This document shows positions 41,631-51,102 of a stretch of DNA of 64,000 nucleotides, in pieces. The notes beneath the pieces were generated by a model that was given only the letters and a program-made list of their open reading frames with translations, had not been told where the DNA came from and ran no database searches. The DNA comes from Anaerocolumna xylanovorans DSM 12503 (GTDB taxonomy: Bacteria; Bacillota; Clostridia; Lachnospirales; Lachnospiraceae). A program made the position numbers and the translations under genes. Within the stretch, counting starts at the first letter, position 1, and each line of letters begins with the position of its first letter. The stretch is from positions 1,363,899 through 1,427,898 of the forward strand of contig NZ_FRFD01000003.1 in the NCBI RefSeq assembly GCF_900143645.1, written 5' to 3'.

Positions 41631-43919
41631 TTAATTTTCTTCACGATAATAATTGATCAGACAGCCTTTGTCTATAATATCTCTTTCGTCCTCTGTTAAT
41701 TCTCCAAGCCTTAAGGTGAATTCCTTCATAGCTTTTCCAACTACATAGGCTTTTATTTCATTACTCTTTTCTGCTACGGCTCTTTTTACATCCTTAATAA
41801 AAAGATAATCTCCCTTTTCAAAAGGAATCTCTTCGCTTAATATAAAGGGAAGCATACCCCAGTTAATTAAATTGGAGCGGTATCTCTTGGTGGCATATTC
41901 TTTTGCAATATTGGCAAGACCACCAAGCACTTTCTGGCAGCTGGCAGCCTGTTCCCTCGCCGAACCGTCACCTGGTTTTACGGCATAGATTACACTTCCG
42001 ATTTCCATATTTTTAGGATCTATTGTAAATACCTTTTGTATTTCTTCATAAACCTCTTTCAGCTCTTGGTTAGCGGCTAAAATATCCTCTCCGCTAATAC
42101 GCGCTTTTTCTGCCTTATGCACCTCTTTGGCACGTCCTACATAAGCCGGGTCTTTTCTCGAAAGTGTAAATTCCGCAAGCCCTAAGGGATTGGAACGGTA
42201 AGAAGAAGTTTCACCGGAAGGAATAAGTTCATCTGTTGTGGTAACCGGATCTTTGATTACTGATACCACCTTTAATACCATATGGTCTGTAAGACCTGGC
42301 ATAGCAGGCCAATCCACAATTCCCGGTCCGAATTTGATTTCCGTTTCAGGAAGCGGATTCGAGGTGCCATTATAAACGCGGTTGTCATAAATCTTACTGT
42401 CAAAGAAATATTTCGGCTTTAAGAAGTCCGTATCAATATTTTCGGCCGAAGTTAAGTAACCCTTGTTAGCCGCTGTAGCCGCAATGGATCTGGCATCCAT
42501 TAATGCAACGGAAGCAACCTGTCCGCTTGTAATCTTGGAACCTTCTCTGTTGGGGAAGTTTCTGGTGGTATGCCTTATGCTGAAGCTATTATTAGAAGGA
42601 ACATCTCCCGCTCCAAAGCAAGGACCGCAGAAGGCTGTTCTTATGGTAGCACCGGTTTCCATTAGGCTTGCTACAGAACCGTTCTTTACAAGCTCCATAA
42701 ATATGGGCTGGCTTGCCGGATATACGCTTAAAGAAAAGTCGTCTGCTCCGATATACTTGCCCTTTAAAATATCCGCAGCATCACAGATATTCTCAAAACC
42801 GCCTCCGGCGCAGCCTGCAATAACGCCCTGGTCTACATAAAGCCTGTTATTCTTAACTTTATCCTGTAAACTGTACCTTATCTTATTATTGTCAAGGCTG
42901 ATGGCAGCCTTCTTTTCCACTTCTGAAAGAATGTCATACAAATTCTTATTCAGTTCATCAATGGTATAGACATTGCTTGGATGAAAAGGCATGGCAATCA
43001 TTGGCTTAATTTCTGATAAATCCACATGAATCAGCCCGTCATAATATACAACACTTTCTAATGTAAGTTCTTTATAATCTTCTGCCCTGTTATGTATTTC
43101 ATAGAATTCCTTTACTTTGGAATCTGTAATCCAGATGGAGGATAAACAGGTGGTTTCTGTGGTCATAACGTCAATACCGATACGGTAGTCAACTGATAAC
43201 TTACCGACACCATCTCCAAAGAACTCCATTACTTTATTATTTACATAGCCCTTTTCAAATACAGCACCGATAATGGCTAAGGCAATGTCCTGAGGCCCCA
43301 CGCCTTTTCTTGGTTCTCCGGTTAAGTAAACACCGATTACCCCCGGCATATTGACATCATAGGTCTTGTTAAGAAGCTGCTTAACAAGTTCCGGTCCGCC
43401 TTCCCCCATTGCCATGGTACCAAGGGCACCATAACGGGTGTGGCTGTCAGAACCTAAAATCATCTTGCCGCCTCCGGCTAACATTTCTCTTGCAAATTGA
43501 TGGATTACTGCCTGGTGAGGCGGTACATAAACACCGCCGTACTTTTTGGCACAGGATAGTCCGAACATATGATCATCTTCATTTATAGTACCTCCGACTG
43601 CACAAAGACTGTTATGGCAGTTCGTTAAGACATAGGGTACGGGGAACTTTTCAAGGCCGCTGGCCCTGGCAGTCTGGATGATTCCTACAAAGGTAATATC
43701 ATGGGAAGCCAGCTTATCGAACTTAATCTTTAGCTTTTCCATATTCCCGGAGGTATTATGAGCCTTGAGAATACCGTATGCCAGTGTATTCTTAGCGGCC
43801 TCTTCCTTTGAACAGGCTCCCTTCGTTTTGCTTTGAAGCACTTCTGCTGTTGCTTCTCTTTCATCGATTACCTCTGTGCCGTTTAACACATAGGCACCCT
43901 TTTCATAAAGCTTAATCAT
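41631..43919 (-). CDS. Aconitase-family hydratase (YbhJ-like)
   Basis: Iron-sulfur hydro-lyase of 762 residues. The four aconitase domains are recognisable: ILGSDSHTRYGALG and AMGEGGPELV early, FCGPCFGAGD with two cluster Cys, and KRYRSNLINWGMLPF in the swivel domain. The first cluster Cys lies in AGCAGGGFENI where aconitases have GSCTNSS, so three Cys ligands remain but the neighbouring loop is altered. Size and divergence point to the YbhJ-like branch rather than housekeeping citrate aconitase. The substrate is unknown. The ATG follows AAAGGAG. No citrate synthase or isocitrate dehydrogenase gene is nearby; folD follows in the same direction. Confidence 0.82.
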   Translation of the reverse strand: MIKLYEKGAYVLNGTEVIDEREATAEVLQSKTKGACSKEEAAKNTLAYGILKAHNTSGNMEKLKIKFDKLASHDITFVGIIQTARASGLEKFPVPYVLTNCHNSLCAVGGTINEDDHMFGLSCAKKYGGVYVPPHQAVIHQFAREMLAGGGKMILGSDSHTRYGALGTMAMGEGGPELVKQLLNKTYDVNMPGVIGVYLTGEPRKGVGPQDIALAIIGAVFEKGYVNNKVMEFFGDGVGKLSVDYRIGIDVMTTETTCLSSIWITDSKVKEFYEIHNRAEDYKELTLESVVYYDGLIHVDLSEIKPMIAMPFHPSNVYTIDELNKNLYDILSEVEKKAAISLDNNKIRYSLQDKVKNNRLYVDQGVIAGCAGGGFENICDAADILKGKYIGADDFSLSVYPASQPIFMELVKNGSVASLMETGATIRTAFCGPCFGAGDVPSNNSFSIRHTTRNFPNREGSKITSGQVASVALMDARSIAATAANKGYLTSAENIDTDFLKPKYFFDSKIYDNRVYNGTSNPLPETEIKFGPGIVDWPAMPGLTDHMVLKVVSVIKDPVTTTDELIPSGETSSYRSNPLGLAEFTLSRKDPAYVGRAKEVHKAEKARISGEDILAANQELKEVYEEIQKVFTIDPKNMEIGSVIYAVKPGDGSAREQAASCQKVLGGLANIAKEYATKRYRSNLINWGMLPFILSEEIPFEKGDYLFIKDVKRAVAEKSNEIKAYVVGKAMKEFTLRLGELTEDERDIIDKGCLINYYREEN

Positions 43920-44039
43920 AGTATCGTCTCCTTTATATGGCAGTACTTTTGTCTAACCGTACATTCTTACTGTACAGTACTTTTGATGTTGAATTTATAC
44001 ATTTTTATCTATAATTAATTCTATCTTTTTCTATAAAAA

Positions 44040-44067
44040 AATGAGGTACAAAAATAAGTACCTCATT
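44040..44067 (-). terminator. Terminator after the KDG kinase gene
   Basis: AATGAGGTAC and GTACCTCATT are exact arms around an 8-base loop. The minus-strand stem runs into TTTTTTT. Confidence 0.88.
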
Positions 44068-44167
44068 ATCATAATAGTTATAGCGAGAATAATCAAGATT
44101 AATTTTAAAGTTTTGTATTACTTTATTCAATAAATGTATATATATACAATACTGTTTTTGTAAATCA

Positions 44168-45190
44168 TTACCTCTGCACCCTTCCGGAAGCATCTCCTCC
44201 CATCAATCCTTCGACTTCACTGCGGGATGCCAGATTTACATCTCCGGGAATCGTATGCTTTAGGGCAGAGGCCGCTACTGCAAATTCCAATGCTTCCTTT
44301 ATACCTCTTTCTTCTATCAGTCCGCAGATAAGGCCTGCGGCAAAAGAGTCCCCTCCGCCTACACGGTCTACAATGCGCAATTCATATTTCCTGGAACGGT
44401 AAAATTCCTTTCCGTCATAAATGCAGGCGGACCAGCCATTATCAGAAGCAGAATAGCTTTCCCTCAAAGAGCTTGCAATACATTGAAAGCCAAATCTATC
44501 CATCATTCGCTGAAAGATGTCCTTATTTATATAATTTTCTGCTTCAATACCTGTCTTGTCCGTATCACTTAGATTCATCCCCAGAATATACTTTGCATCC
44601 TCCTTGCTGCCAATGCATACATCCACATACTGCAAAAGGTTTGTCATAACCTTCCCTGCCTTTTCATAGGACCAGAGTTTTTTGCGGTAATTAAAGTCCA
44701 GGGATACGGTAATTCCCTTTGCCCTGGCAGCCTTTAGGGCAAGCTCTGTTACAGCAGCAGCTCCGTCACTAATGGCCGGAGTAATTCCGCTGACATGAAA
44801 CCAGTCTGCTCCTTCGAAAATGGCATCAAAATCAAAATCCTCTGCTGCGGCTTCTGCCATAGAGGAATGGGCTCTGTCATATACAACATTGGAGGCACGC
44901 ATGGAAGCACCGGTTTCCAGATAGTAAATTCCCAGTCTTTCTCCTCCTCTGGCAATAAAATCGCAATTTACATTATATTTTCTTAAAGCAGCTACCGCAC
45001 AGTCTCCGATTGGATTATCAGGAACCTTGGAAACAAAATGAGTTTTATGTCCAAAGTTGGCAAGGGATACTGCTACATTCGCTTCACCGCCTCCATAATT
45101 CACATCAAAATTATCTGCCTGGATAAATTTCTGATAGCCGGGTGGGGATAAGCGAAGCATAATCTCACCCATTGTAACTATTTTTGCCAT
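44168..45190 (-). CDS. kdgK: PfkB-family 2-dehydro-3-deoxygluconokinase
   Basis: Kinase of 340 residues that phosphorylates 2-keto-3-deoxygluconate in hexuronate degradation. It starts MAKIVTMGEIMLRLSPPG, has VNYGGGEANVAVSLANFG (signature 1), DFNYRKKLWS and the active-site loop DRVGGGDSFAAGL. These features (GEIMLR, GGGDSF) are typical of KdgK. The ATG at 45188-45190 follows an AAAGGAAAGAGG site; the longer frame to 45238 is not supported. It diverges from a LacI regulator followed by uxaC, which fits the uronate isomerase to KDG route. Fructokinase-like alternatives are less likely. Confidence 0.87.
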   Translation of the reverse strand: MAKIVTMGEIMLRLSPPGYQKFIQADNFDVNYGGGEANVAVSLANFGHKTHFVSKVPDNPIGDCAVAALRKYNVNCDFIARGGERLGIYYLETGASMRASNVVYDRAHSSMAEAAAEDFDFDAIFEGADWFHVSGITPAISDGAAAVTELALKAARAKGITVSLDFNYRKKLWSYEKAGKVMTNLLQYVDVCIGSKEDAKYILGMNLSDTDKTGIEAENYINKDIFQRMMDRFGFQCIASSLRESYSASDNGWSACIYDGKEFYRSRKYELRIVDRVGGGDSFAAGLICGLIEERGIKEALEFAVAASALKHTIPGDVNLASRSEVEGLMGGDASGRVQR

Positions 45191-45394
45191 TCTAACCTCT
45201 TTCCTTTCGTAAATATCCGGTTGTTTTCTATCTCTCAAACTCTGATTTTACCTTTTTTTTGCATACAAAGCAAGGAGAATACTGAATTATTTCTAGAATA
45301 TATTGTCTTTTTTCTTTTGATAACCCCTACTGCTTTCTGACCAACCGCTTATTTTAAAATCTCCCGCCGCATCCTCCTGTAATTAAACCTTTCT

Positions 45395-45408
45395 TGTAAG
45401 TGCTTACA
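45395..45408. promoter_or_regulatory. Operator 1 of the hexuronate divergent region
   Basis: TGTAAGTGCTTACA: arms TGTAAG and CTTACA around TG. It has the same arms as operator 2, 164 bases away, so the two may allow looping by a tetrameric LacI-family protein. Confidence 0.65.
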
Positions 45409-45506
45409 TCTATGCAGCTTTATATTACTTGAATCTCCCATGGGAGAGTTCCTAAAAGCTTAGTTGGAAATAGAGCAATATAACTTATTCTTACGAAAGA
45501 TTATAC

Positions 45507-45535
45507 TTGTACTGTTTCTGATGCAATAGTATAAT
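45507..45535 (+). promoter_or_regulatory. Promoter of the LacI-uxaC operon
   Basis: TTGTAC (45507-45512), 17-base spacer, TATAAT (45530-45535). Operator 2 starts 23 bases after the -10, within the leader. Confidence 0.7.
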
Positions 45536-45558
45536 TAAGCTTAGATTCAGATTTACAA

Positions 45559-45572
45559 TGTAAGCGCTTACA
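45559..45572. promoter_or_regulatory. Operator 2 / cre-like site in the LacI-uxaC leader
   Basis: TGTAAGCGCTTACA is a perfect palindrome that fits both a LacI-family operator with a central CG and the CcpA cre consensus TGWAARCGYTWNCA. It lies 14 bases before the regulator ATG. Autoregulation and catabolite repression are both possible. Confidence 0.75.
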
Positions 45573-45586
45573 TAGAAAGGGGATTT

Positions 45587-46627
45587 ATGAATATATATGA
45601 TATTTCCAAAAGGGCAGGTGTTTCTATTGCTACCGTTTCAAGGGTTCTTAACGGAAACTCTTTCGTAAGTGAAACGACCAGAGAAAAAGTCTTAAAGGTG
45701 ATGGAAGAATCTGATTATATCCCCAATGCCTTTGCCAGAGGTCTTGGACTTGATACCATGAAGACTATCGGAATCATGTGCACTGACTCTTCTGACCTTT
45801 TTCATGCCAACGCTATCAATTATCTGGAAAGAGAACTTCGGAAAAACGGATATGATTCGCTTCTTTGCTGTACCGGTCATGAATCTGCGAATAAAAAGAA
45901 TTATTTAAAACTCCTGCTGTCAAAAAGAGTGGATTCCATTATTGTAATTGGTTCCAATTTTCTGGAATGCGACAGCAAGTATAATGCTTATCTTAAAACA
46001 GCCGCCAGACAACTGCCGCTAATCATTATCAACGGTTATATTAACGCTCCAAATATCTATGGGATATTATGTGATGAGAAACAGGCTGTCTGTCAGGCAG
46101 CCACCCTGTTATTGGAACAGGGGAAAAAGGACATTCTCTTTCTTTATTCTAACAAAACTTTAAGCAGCTTAAATAAGATTCAGGGCTATGAGGAAGCATA
46201 TAGGACCTTTGGACTTCCATTTAAAGAAGAACTGATTAATCAATGTCCCTTGACCATATCTGCTGCCAGAGATTTTCTGCTCTCTCTTAAAAGGGATGGA
46301 GCAGGCTTTCAGGCCGTCATGGCTGCAGAGGATATATTAGCCGTCGGAGCCCTTAAATATGCCAGAGCAGCCGGACTTTTGGTACCCGATGATTTATCCG
46401 TGATAGGTTACAACAATTCTCTTCTGACAGAGAGCTGTGACCCGGAGTTAACCTCCATTGATAACCATGTGGAATCCCTATGTCTTACAGCCGTAACAAA
46501 TCTTATGAGAATTCTGAAAAAAGAAAGAGTCCCCGCAACCACCCTGCTTTCCTGTGAAATCATCCACCGGAAAACAACAATGACAGAATCAGTAATACAC
46601 GAAAACAATACAGGAGGTAAACAATGA
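45587..46627 (+). CDS. LacI-family transcriptional regulator of hexuronate genes
   Basis: Repressor of 346 residues. The N-terminal HTH is IYDISKRAGVSIATVSRVLNG, with the hinge YIPNAFARGL, followed by a two-lobed sugar-binding domain (KTIGIMCTDSSDLFHANAINYLE; DSIIVIGSNF; DLSVIGYNNSLLTE). The ATG has GAAAGGGG upstream. Its stop overlaps the uxaC start (ATGA), so it is translated with uxaC. The two TGTAAG/CTTACA palindromes around the divergent promoters are its likely sites, and a uronate or KDG its likely inducer. Confidence 0.9.
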   Translation: MNIYDISKRAGVSIATVSRVLNGNSFVSETTREKVLKVMEESDYIPNAFARGLGLDTMKTIGIMCTDSSDLFHANAINYLERELRKNGYDSLLCCTGHESANKKNYLKLLLSKRVDSIIVIGSNFLECDSKYNAYLKTAARQLPLIIINGYINAPNIYGILCDEKQAVCQAATLLLEQGKKDILFLYSNKTLSSLNKIQGYEEAYRTFGLPFKEELINQCPLTISAARDFLLSLKRDGAGFQAVMAAEDILAVGALKYARAAGLLVPDDLSVIGYNNSLLTESCDPELTSIDNHVESLCLTAVTNLMRILKKERVPATTLLSCEIIHRKTTMTESVIHENNTGGKQ

Positions 46628-48024
46628 AAAATTTTATGGATCAGGATTTTCTTTTAACAACAGATACTGCAAGAACACTCTACCACGATTACGCAAAGGG
46701 ACTTCCCATTATTGATTACCATTGCCATATAAACCCCAGAGAAATCGCAGAAGACAAGCTTTTTGACAACATTACACAGGTGTGGCTTGGCGGTGACCAT
46801 TATAAATGGAGGCTGATGCGTGCCAACGGAATAGATGAAAAATACATAACCGGAGATGCTTCTGATTATGATAAATTCCTCCATTGGGCCAGGACCCTTC
46901 AAAAGGCTATCGGAAATCCCGTTTACCACTTCAGCCATCTGGAGCTGCAAAGGTACTTTGGCTATTACGGTGTGTTAAAGGAATCCACAGTGGATGAAGT
47001 ATGGAAATTATGCAATAAGAAGCTCTCTTCCAATGAATTCAGTGCCAAAAATATCATGAAGCTTTCCCATGTGGAAACTATCTGTACTACAGATGACCCG
47101 GTGGATTCTCTTTGCTGGCATGAGCAGATACAAAAAGATTCCGGCTTCTCCGTAAAGGTTTATCCTGCCTTTCGTCCGGATAAGGCATTAAACATTGAAA
47201 AGCCCGATTTCTCCGGTTATCTGAAGACTCTTTCCGAAGTCAGCGGTGTTCTTATCACAAGCTTTGACTCTCTTTGCAGGGCACTAAAAAAACGCATAGC
47301 TTACTTTTCCTCAAAAGGCTGCCGTATCTCCGATCATTCTCTCTCCTACGTTATGTATTATCCGGCAGATGAAAAGGAAATTGAGGAAATCTTCTGCCGG
47401 AAGCTAAGAGGAGAAATACTGACCGAACAGGAAATCCTGAAATACAAGACTGCCTTTATGCTGTTTGCAGGCAAATGCTACAGTGAAGCCGGCTGGGTAA
47501 TGCAATTGCATTACGGACCTAAAAGAGATAACAACCAGAAACTATATAAACTCCTTGGTCCCGATACCGGCTTTGATTGTATAAATAACTTAAGTTTCTC
47601 CTCCCAGCTGGCAGATTACCTGAATGCTTTAAATGAAACTGACAGTCTGCCAAAGACAGTTATATATTCCTTAAATCCCGTTGATAATGCTGCTATTGAT
47701 TCCGTTATCGGCTGCTTTCAGGAAGGCAGTGTAAAGGGTAAGCTCCAGCATGGCAGTGCCTGGTGGCTTAATGACCATAAGCAGGGCATTACCGAGCAAA
47801 TGACTTCCCTTGCCAATACAGGCCTATTGGCTAATTTTATTGGTATGTTAACCGATTCCAGAAGCTTTCTTTCCTATCCAAGGCATGAGTATTTCAGAAG
47901 GATTCTCTGTGATTTATTCGGACAATGGGTTGAAAAGGGAGAATATCCTTTTGACTTACCTCTTCTTGGAGAGATGATCCAGGATATTTCCTACTACAAT
48001 ACCAAAAATTATTTTGGATTTTAG
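46624..48024 (+). CDS. uxaC: Glucuronate/galacturonate isomerase
   Basis: Amidohydrolase-like metal enzyme of 466 residues that converts D-glucuronate to fructuronate and D-galacturonate to tagaturonate. Family landmarks are PIIDYHCHINPREIAEDK (metal-binding HCH), WLGGDHYKWRLMRANG, ICTTDDPVDSL, VYPAFRPDKAL, GWVMQLHYGPKRDNN and MLTDSRSFLSYPRHEYFRRIL. Length matches the family. The ATG at 46624 is seven bases after GGAGG and overlaps the regulator stop. With the KDG kinase across the divergent promoter it forms part of a pectin/uronate pathway; uxaB, uxuA and kdgA are not in the window. Confidence 0.97.
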   Translation: MKNFMDQDFLLTTDTARTLYHDYAKGLPIIDYHCHINPREIAEDKLFDNITQVWLGGDHYKWRLMRANGIDEKYITGDASDYDKFLHWARTLQKAIGNPVYHFSHLELQRYFGYYGVLKESTVDEVWKLCNKKLSSNEFSAKNIMKLSHVETICTTDDPVDSLCWHEQIQKDSGFSVKVYPAFRPDKALNIEKPDFSGYLKTLSEVSGVLITSFDSLCRALKKRIAYFSSKGCRISDHSLSYVMYYPADEKEIEEIFCRKLRGEILTEQEILKYKTAFMLFAGKCYSEAGWVMQLHYGPKRDNNQKLYKLLGPDTGFDCINNLSFSSQLADYLNALNETDSLPKTVIYSLNPVDNAAIDSVIGCFQEGSVKGKLQHGSAWWLNDHKQGITEQMTSLANTGLLANFIGMLTDSRSFLSYPRHEYFRRILCDLFGQWVEKGEYPFDLPLLGEMIQDISYYNTKNYFGF

Positions 48025-48226
48025 CCTGCCTGTATTTGTAAATATTTTAATACCTCGTAAACCTTATGTTAAATGTTCCCATTTCATATTGCTTCTTTTT
48101 ACTCCTTATGCTATTTATAAAATAACAATTCTTCTTATGTTGGCATCCGGATATGCATGCAGGCCGATATTAGGACAGGATTTGCTTGGTTACTTAAAAC
48201 CCAAATAATAGAAGGAGTATGAAAGT

Positions 48227-49765
48227 ATGATAAATAAAACCTTTAAGAGGGCAATTGCCTGTATAATAGCAGGTATATTCCTCTTAACCTTTATGTTCAC
48301 CAATGATTTTACCAGCGTAAAGAGCAATGCTTCCGGAAGCCAAAAGGAAACCCAGGCGGTTTCCCTAAAAGCTCCCAAATATGTCTTTATGTTTATTGGC
48401 GACGGCATGAGCTTTCCGCAGATTCAGGCAGCCAGCGATTACCTTGGTGCTATCTCCCAGGATAAATCTTCCAAAGTCCTTACCGGTAATAAATACTTAG
48501 ACTTTACAAAGTTCCCCGTAGCAGGCTCTGCTGTTACATATGACTCCACTTCTTTTTGTCCTGATTCCGCTTCTACGGCAACTTCCCTTTCTACAGGACA
48601 CAAAACCTACAGCGGAACGATTAACATGGATGAAACCATGACCATCTCTTATGAAACAATTTCCGAAAAATTAAAGAAGCAGCTTGGTTATAAAATAGGA
48701 ATTATCTCAACAGTTAACTTAAACCATGCAACTCCTGCTGCTTACTATGCTCATCAGGCCTCCAGAAACAATTACTATGCTATCGGACTTGAGATGATTC
48801 ACAGCGGCTTTGACTATTTTGCAGGCGGTGCACTGATAAATCCCGATGGAGATAAGAAGGACACCCCCCAGACAAACCTTTATAAACTTGCAAAAGACAG
48901 CGGGTATAAGGTTCTTACTGCACAAAAAGACGCAGAAGCACTCACTGCTGCTGACGGAAAATCAATTGTAATCGGTGAAACTTTAGCTGACAGTAATTCC
49001 CTTTCTTATTCCAATGATACCAAAACCGGTGAATGGGCATTAAAGGATTATGTAAAGAAGGGTATTGATGTTCTTTATAACAAAAAAGGCTTCTTTATGA
49101 TGGTAGAAGGCGGAAAAATCGACTGGGCATGCCATGCAAATGATGCAGGCTCCACAATATCCGATACTCTTGCCTTAGATGATGCTGTCAAAGAAGCAAT
49201 AAACTTCTATAAGAAGTATCCTTCTGAAACCCTTATTATTGTAACCGGAGATCATGAAACCGGAGGGTTAACCATTGGTTATGCCGGTACGGAATACTCT
49301 ACTTTCCTTGACAATCTTTCCAACCAGAAGCTTTCCTATGCTAAATTCGATTCGGCTTATGTAAAGAAATACAAGGAAAATAAAACTTCTTTTACTGACG
49401 TTCTTACCGATATCAAGAAGAATTTCGGTTTGATAACAGATACCGATCCCAGTTCAGCTGCATATCCCAACCTGGTTCTGACACCTTATGAATACAATAA
49501 GCTAAAAGCAGCTTACGATATGACCATAACCGGAAAAGCCGCCAAGAGTCAGGAAGAATATCTCCTCTATGGCAGCTACGAACCCTTGACCGTAACAATC
49601 ACTCATATTCTGAATAACAAATCCGGTATAGCATTTACTTCCTATTCCCATACCGGACTTCCGGTAGGTGTTTTTGCCCAGGGACAGGGCGCCGATCTTT
49701 TCGGAGGATATTATGACAACACCCAGATATATTTCAATCTTGCCAGCCTTTTAAAGGTAAAATAA
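48227..49765 (+). CDS. Alkaline phosphatase, PhoA-type, exported
   Basis: Secreted phosphomonoesterase of 512 residues. The N-terminal signal segment (about residues 8-30, AIACIIAGIFLLTFMFTND) probably anchors or is cleaved. Metal and catalytic motifs: VFMFIGDGMSFPQ (Asp ligand), CPDSASTATSLSTGHKTYSG (nucleophile Ser in DSAST), HATPAAYYAHQ, MVEGGKIDWACHANDA, VTGDHETGGLT and the late YSHTGLPVGVFAQG His. All metal ligands seem present. The ATG follows GGAG. The 200-base gap after uxaC shows no terminator or Pho box that I can support. Confidence 0.93.
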   Translation: MINKTFKRAIACIIAGIFLLTFMFTNDFTSVKSNASGSQKETQAVSLKAPKYVFMFIGDGMSFPQIQAASDYLGAISQDKSSKVLTGNKYLDFTKFPVAGSAVTYDSTSFCPDSASTATSLSTGHKTYSGTINMDETMTISYETISEKLKKQLGYKIGIISTVNLNHATPAAYYAHQASRNNYYAIGLEMIHSGFDYFAGGALINPDGDKKDTPQTNLYKLAKDSGYKVLTAQKDAEALTAADGKSIVIGETLADSNSLSYSNDTKTGEWALKDYVKKGIDVLYNKKGFFMMVEGGKIDWACHANDAGSTISDTLALDDAVKEAINFYKKYPSETLIIVTGDHETGGLTIGYAGTEYSTFLDNLSNQKLSYAKFDSAYVKKYKENKTSFTDVLTDIKKNFGLITDTDPSSAAYPNLVLTPYEYNKLKAAYDMTITGKAAKSQEEYLLYGSYEPLTVTITHILNNKSGIAFTSYSHTGLPVGVFAQGQGADLFGGYYDNTQIYFNLASLLKVK

Positions 49766-49783
49766 AGTCCCACGGCAACTTTA

Positions 49784-49823
49784 AAAGAAGGATTGCTTAA
49801 AAGGCAACAGGCAATCCTTCTTT
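49784..49823 (+). terminator. Terminator after the alkaline phosphatase gene
   Basis: AAAGAAGGATTGC and GCAATCCTTCTTT are exact arms around a 14-base loop, about 20 bases past the stop. The 3' arm itself supplies the T's. Confidence 0.8.
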
Positions 49824-49855
49824 CCATATGAAACAGAAAGAAAGAAGGAACTTAC

Positions 49856-51007
49856 ATGAACCTTTTTCATAATAGACGAAAATTCAACCTTTCCTATCAT
49901 CTTCCCGTACTGGTTTCTTTGGCTGTATTACTGCTTCTTTTGCTGATTCCCACCGGATATGAGGATGCGGTTATTTACAAGGGAACTGACCGCACCGCCG
50001 CCAGAGTAATTTCAGTGGATAACAAGAACATTATTGACACCGGTCTTATCCGTTCCGGTGAGCAAACCTGCATAGTAAAGCTGCTTGGAGGTAAATTTAA
50101 GGGACAAGAGACAGAAGGGTTTAATCTGCTGAACGGTTCCCTGGAAAATGACAAAATATTCCATGAGGGTGATAAAGTTTTAGTAGTTATCAGTTATCAG
50201 GATTCCAAAATCTTATCCGTCAACCTTATTGACCATTACCGTATTAAAAAGGAAGCCATTCTTGCCGCAGCCTTTGCCCTGCTGCTTATCATAGTAGCCG
50301 GAGAAACAGGCTTTCGTTCACTTATTTCCTTTGTAACCAGCATATTGATGATATGGAAGGTCTTAGTCCCTGCTTATTTAAACGGCTATAATCCCATATA
50401 CTTTGGACTTCTTATCAACGTTTCTCTTATAATACTGATTCTTTCACTGGTATTTGGTTTTAACAAAAAGGCTCTGGCTGCCATATCGGGGGCATCCCTT
50501 GGTATCCTTGTCACCTGTCTTCTTGGTATGGTTTTTACAACCAGCTATAAGATACATGGAGCTATTATGCCCAATTCCGAAAGCCTTCTTTACAGCGGCT
50601 ATGCCAATCTGAATCTGACCAAAATCTTTATGGCAAGTATTTTTATCGGTTCTTCCGGCGCTGTAATGGATCTTGCCGTTGATATCACCTCTGCCATCAA
50701 CGAAGTCATCTCAAAAAAGCCTGAAATGAAATGGAAAGAGGCTTTTCTGTCAGGTATGAATGTGGGAAAGGCTGCCATGGGCACCATGACTACCACCCTC
50801 CTGTTAGCATATTCCGGCGGATATATTGCCCTTCTTATGGTATTTATGGCACAGGGTACACCGGTGTTTAATATTCTGAATTACAAATATGTATCTGCAG
50901 AGATTCTGGATACCTTTATCGGAAGCATCGGCCTGGTGTTAGTTGCTCCCTTTATTGCCTTCACCTGCAGTCTTCTCTTAACCGGCAAAAAGAATACCTT
51001 AACATAA
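49856..51007 (+). CDS. YibE/F-family membrane protein
   Basis: Polytopic protein of 383 residues. One N-terminal helix (about 14-32), an extracytoplasmic beta-rich domain (about 33-128, with VVISYQDSKILSVNL), then seven or so helices. The conserved YibE/F stretch is SASI-like IFIGSSGAVMDLAVDITSAINEV followed by MNVGKAAMGTMTTTLLLAYSGGYIALL. The function of the family is unknown. Many Firmicutes encode two adjacent YibE and YibF proteins; here only one is present and the next gene is on the other strand. The ATG follows AAGGAAC. Confidence 0.88.
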   Translation: MNLFHNRRKFNLSYHLPVLVSLAVLLLLLLIPTGYEDAVIYKGTDRTAARVISVDNKNIIDTGLIRSGEQTCIVKLLGGKFKGQETEGFNLLNGSLENDKIFHEGDKVLVVISYQDSKILSVNLIDHYRIKKEAILAAAFALLLIIVAGETGFRSLISFVTSILMIWKVLVPAYLNGYNPIYFGLLINVSLIILILSLVFGFNKKALAAISGASLGILVTCLLGMVFTTSYKIHGAIMPNSESLLYSGYANLNLTKIFMASIFIGSSGAVMDLAVDITSAINEVISKKPEMKWKEAFLSGMNVGKAAMGTMTTTLLLAYSGGYIALLMVFMAQGTPVFNILNYKYVSAEILDTFIGSIGLVLVAPFIAFTCSLLLTGKKNTLT

Positions 51008-51013
51008 GAGAAT

Positions 51014-51079
51014 CTCCATGCTTTTCTTCTTTAACCGGCTTTCTGATATAGAAACGATGTAAGAAGAAAGGCATGGAGT
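51014..51079. terminator. Terminator after the YibE/F gene
   Basis: CTCCATGC-TTTTCTTCTT pairs with AAGAAGAAAG-GCATGGAG around a loop of about 29 bases. It lies between the convergent YibE/F and ferredoxin genes and may serve both. Confidence 0.65.
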
Positions 51080-51102
51080 TTAAGGCAAATCCAAATTAAT
51101 TA

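Noticed and set aside
48014..48208. Small plus-strand reading frame after uxaC
   Set aside because: It overlaps the uxaC stop, lacks a ribosome binding site and has no recognisable content.
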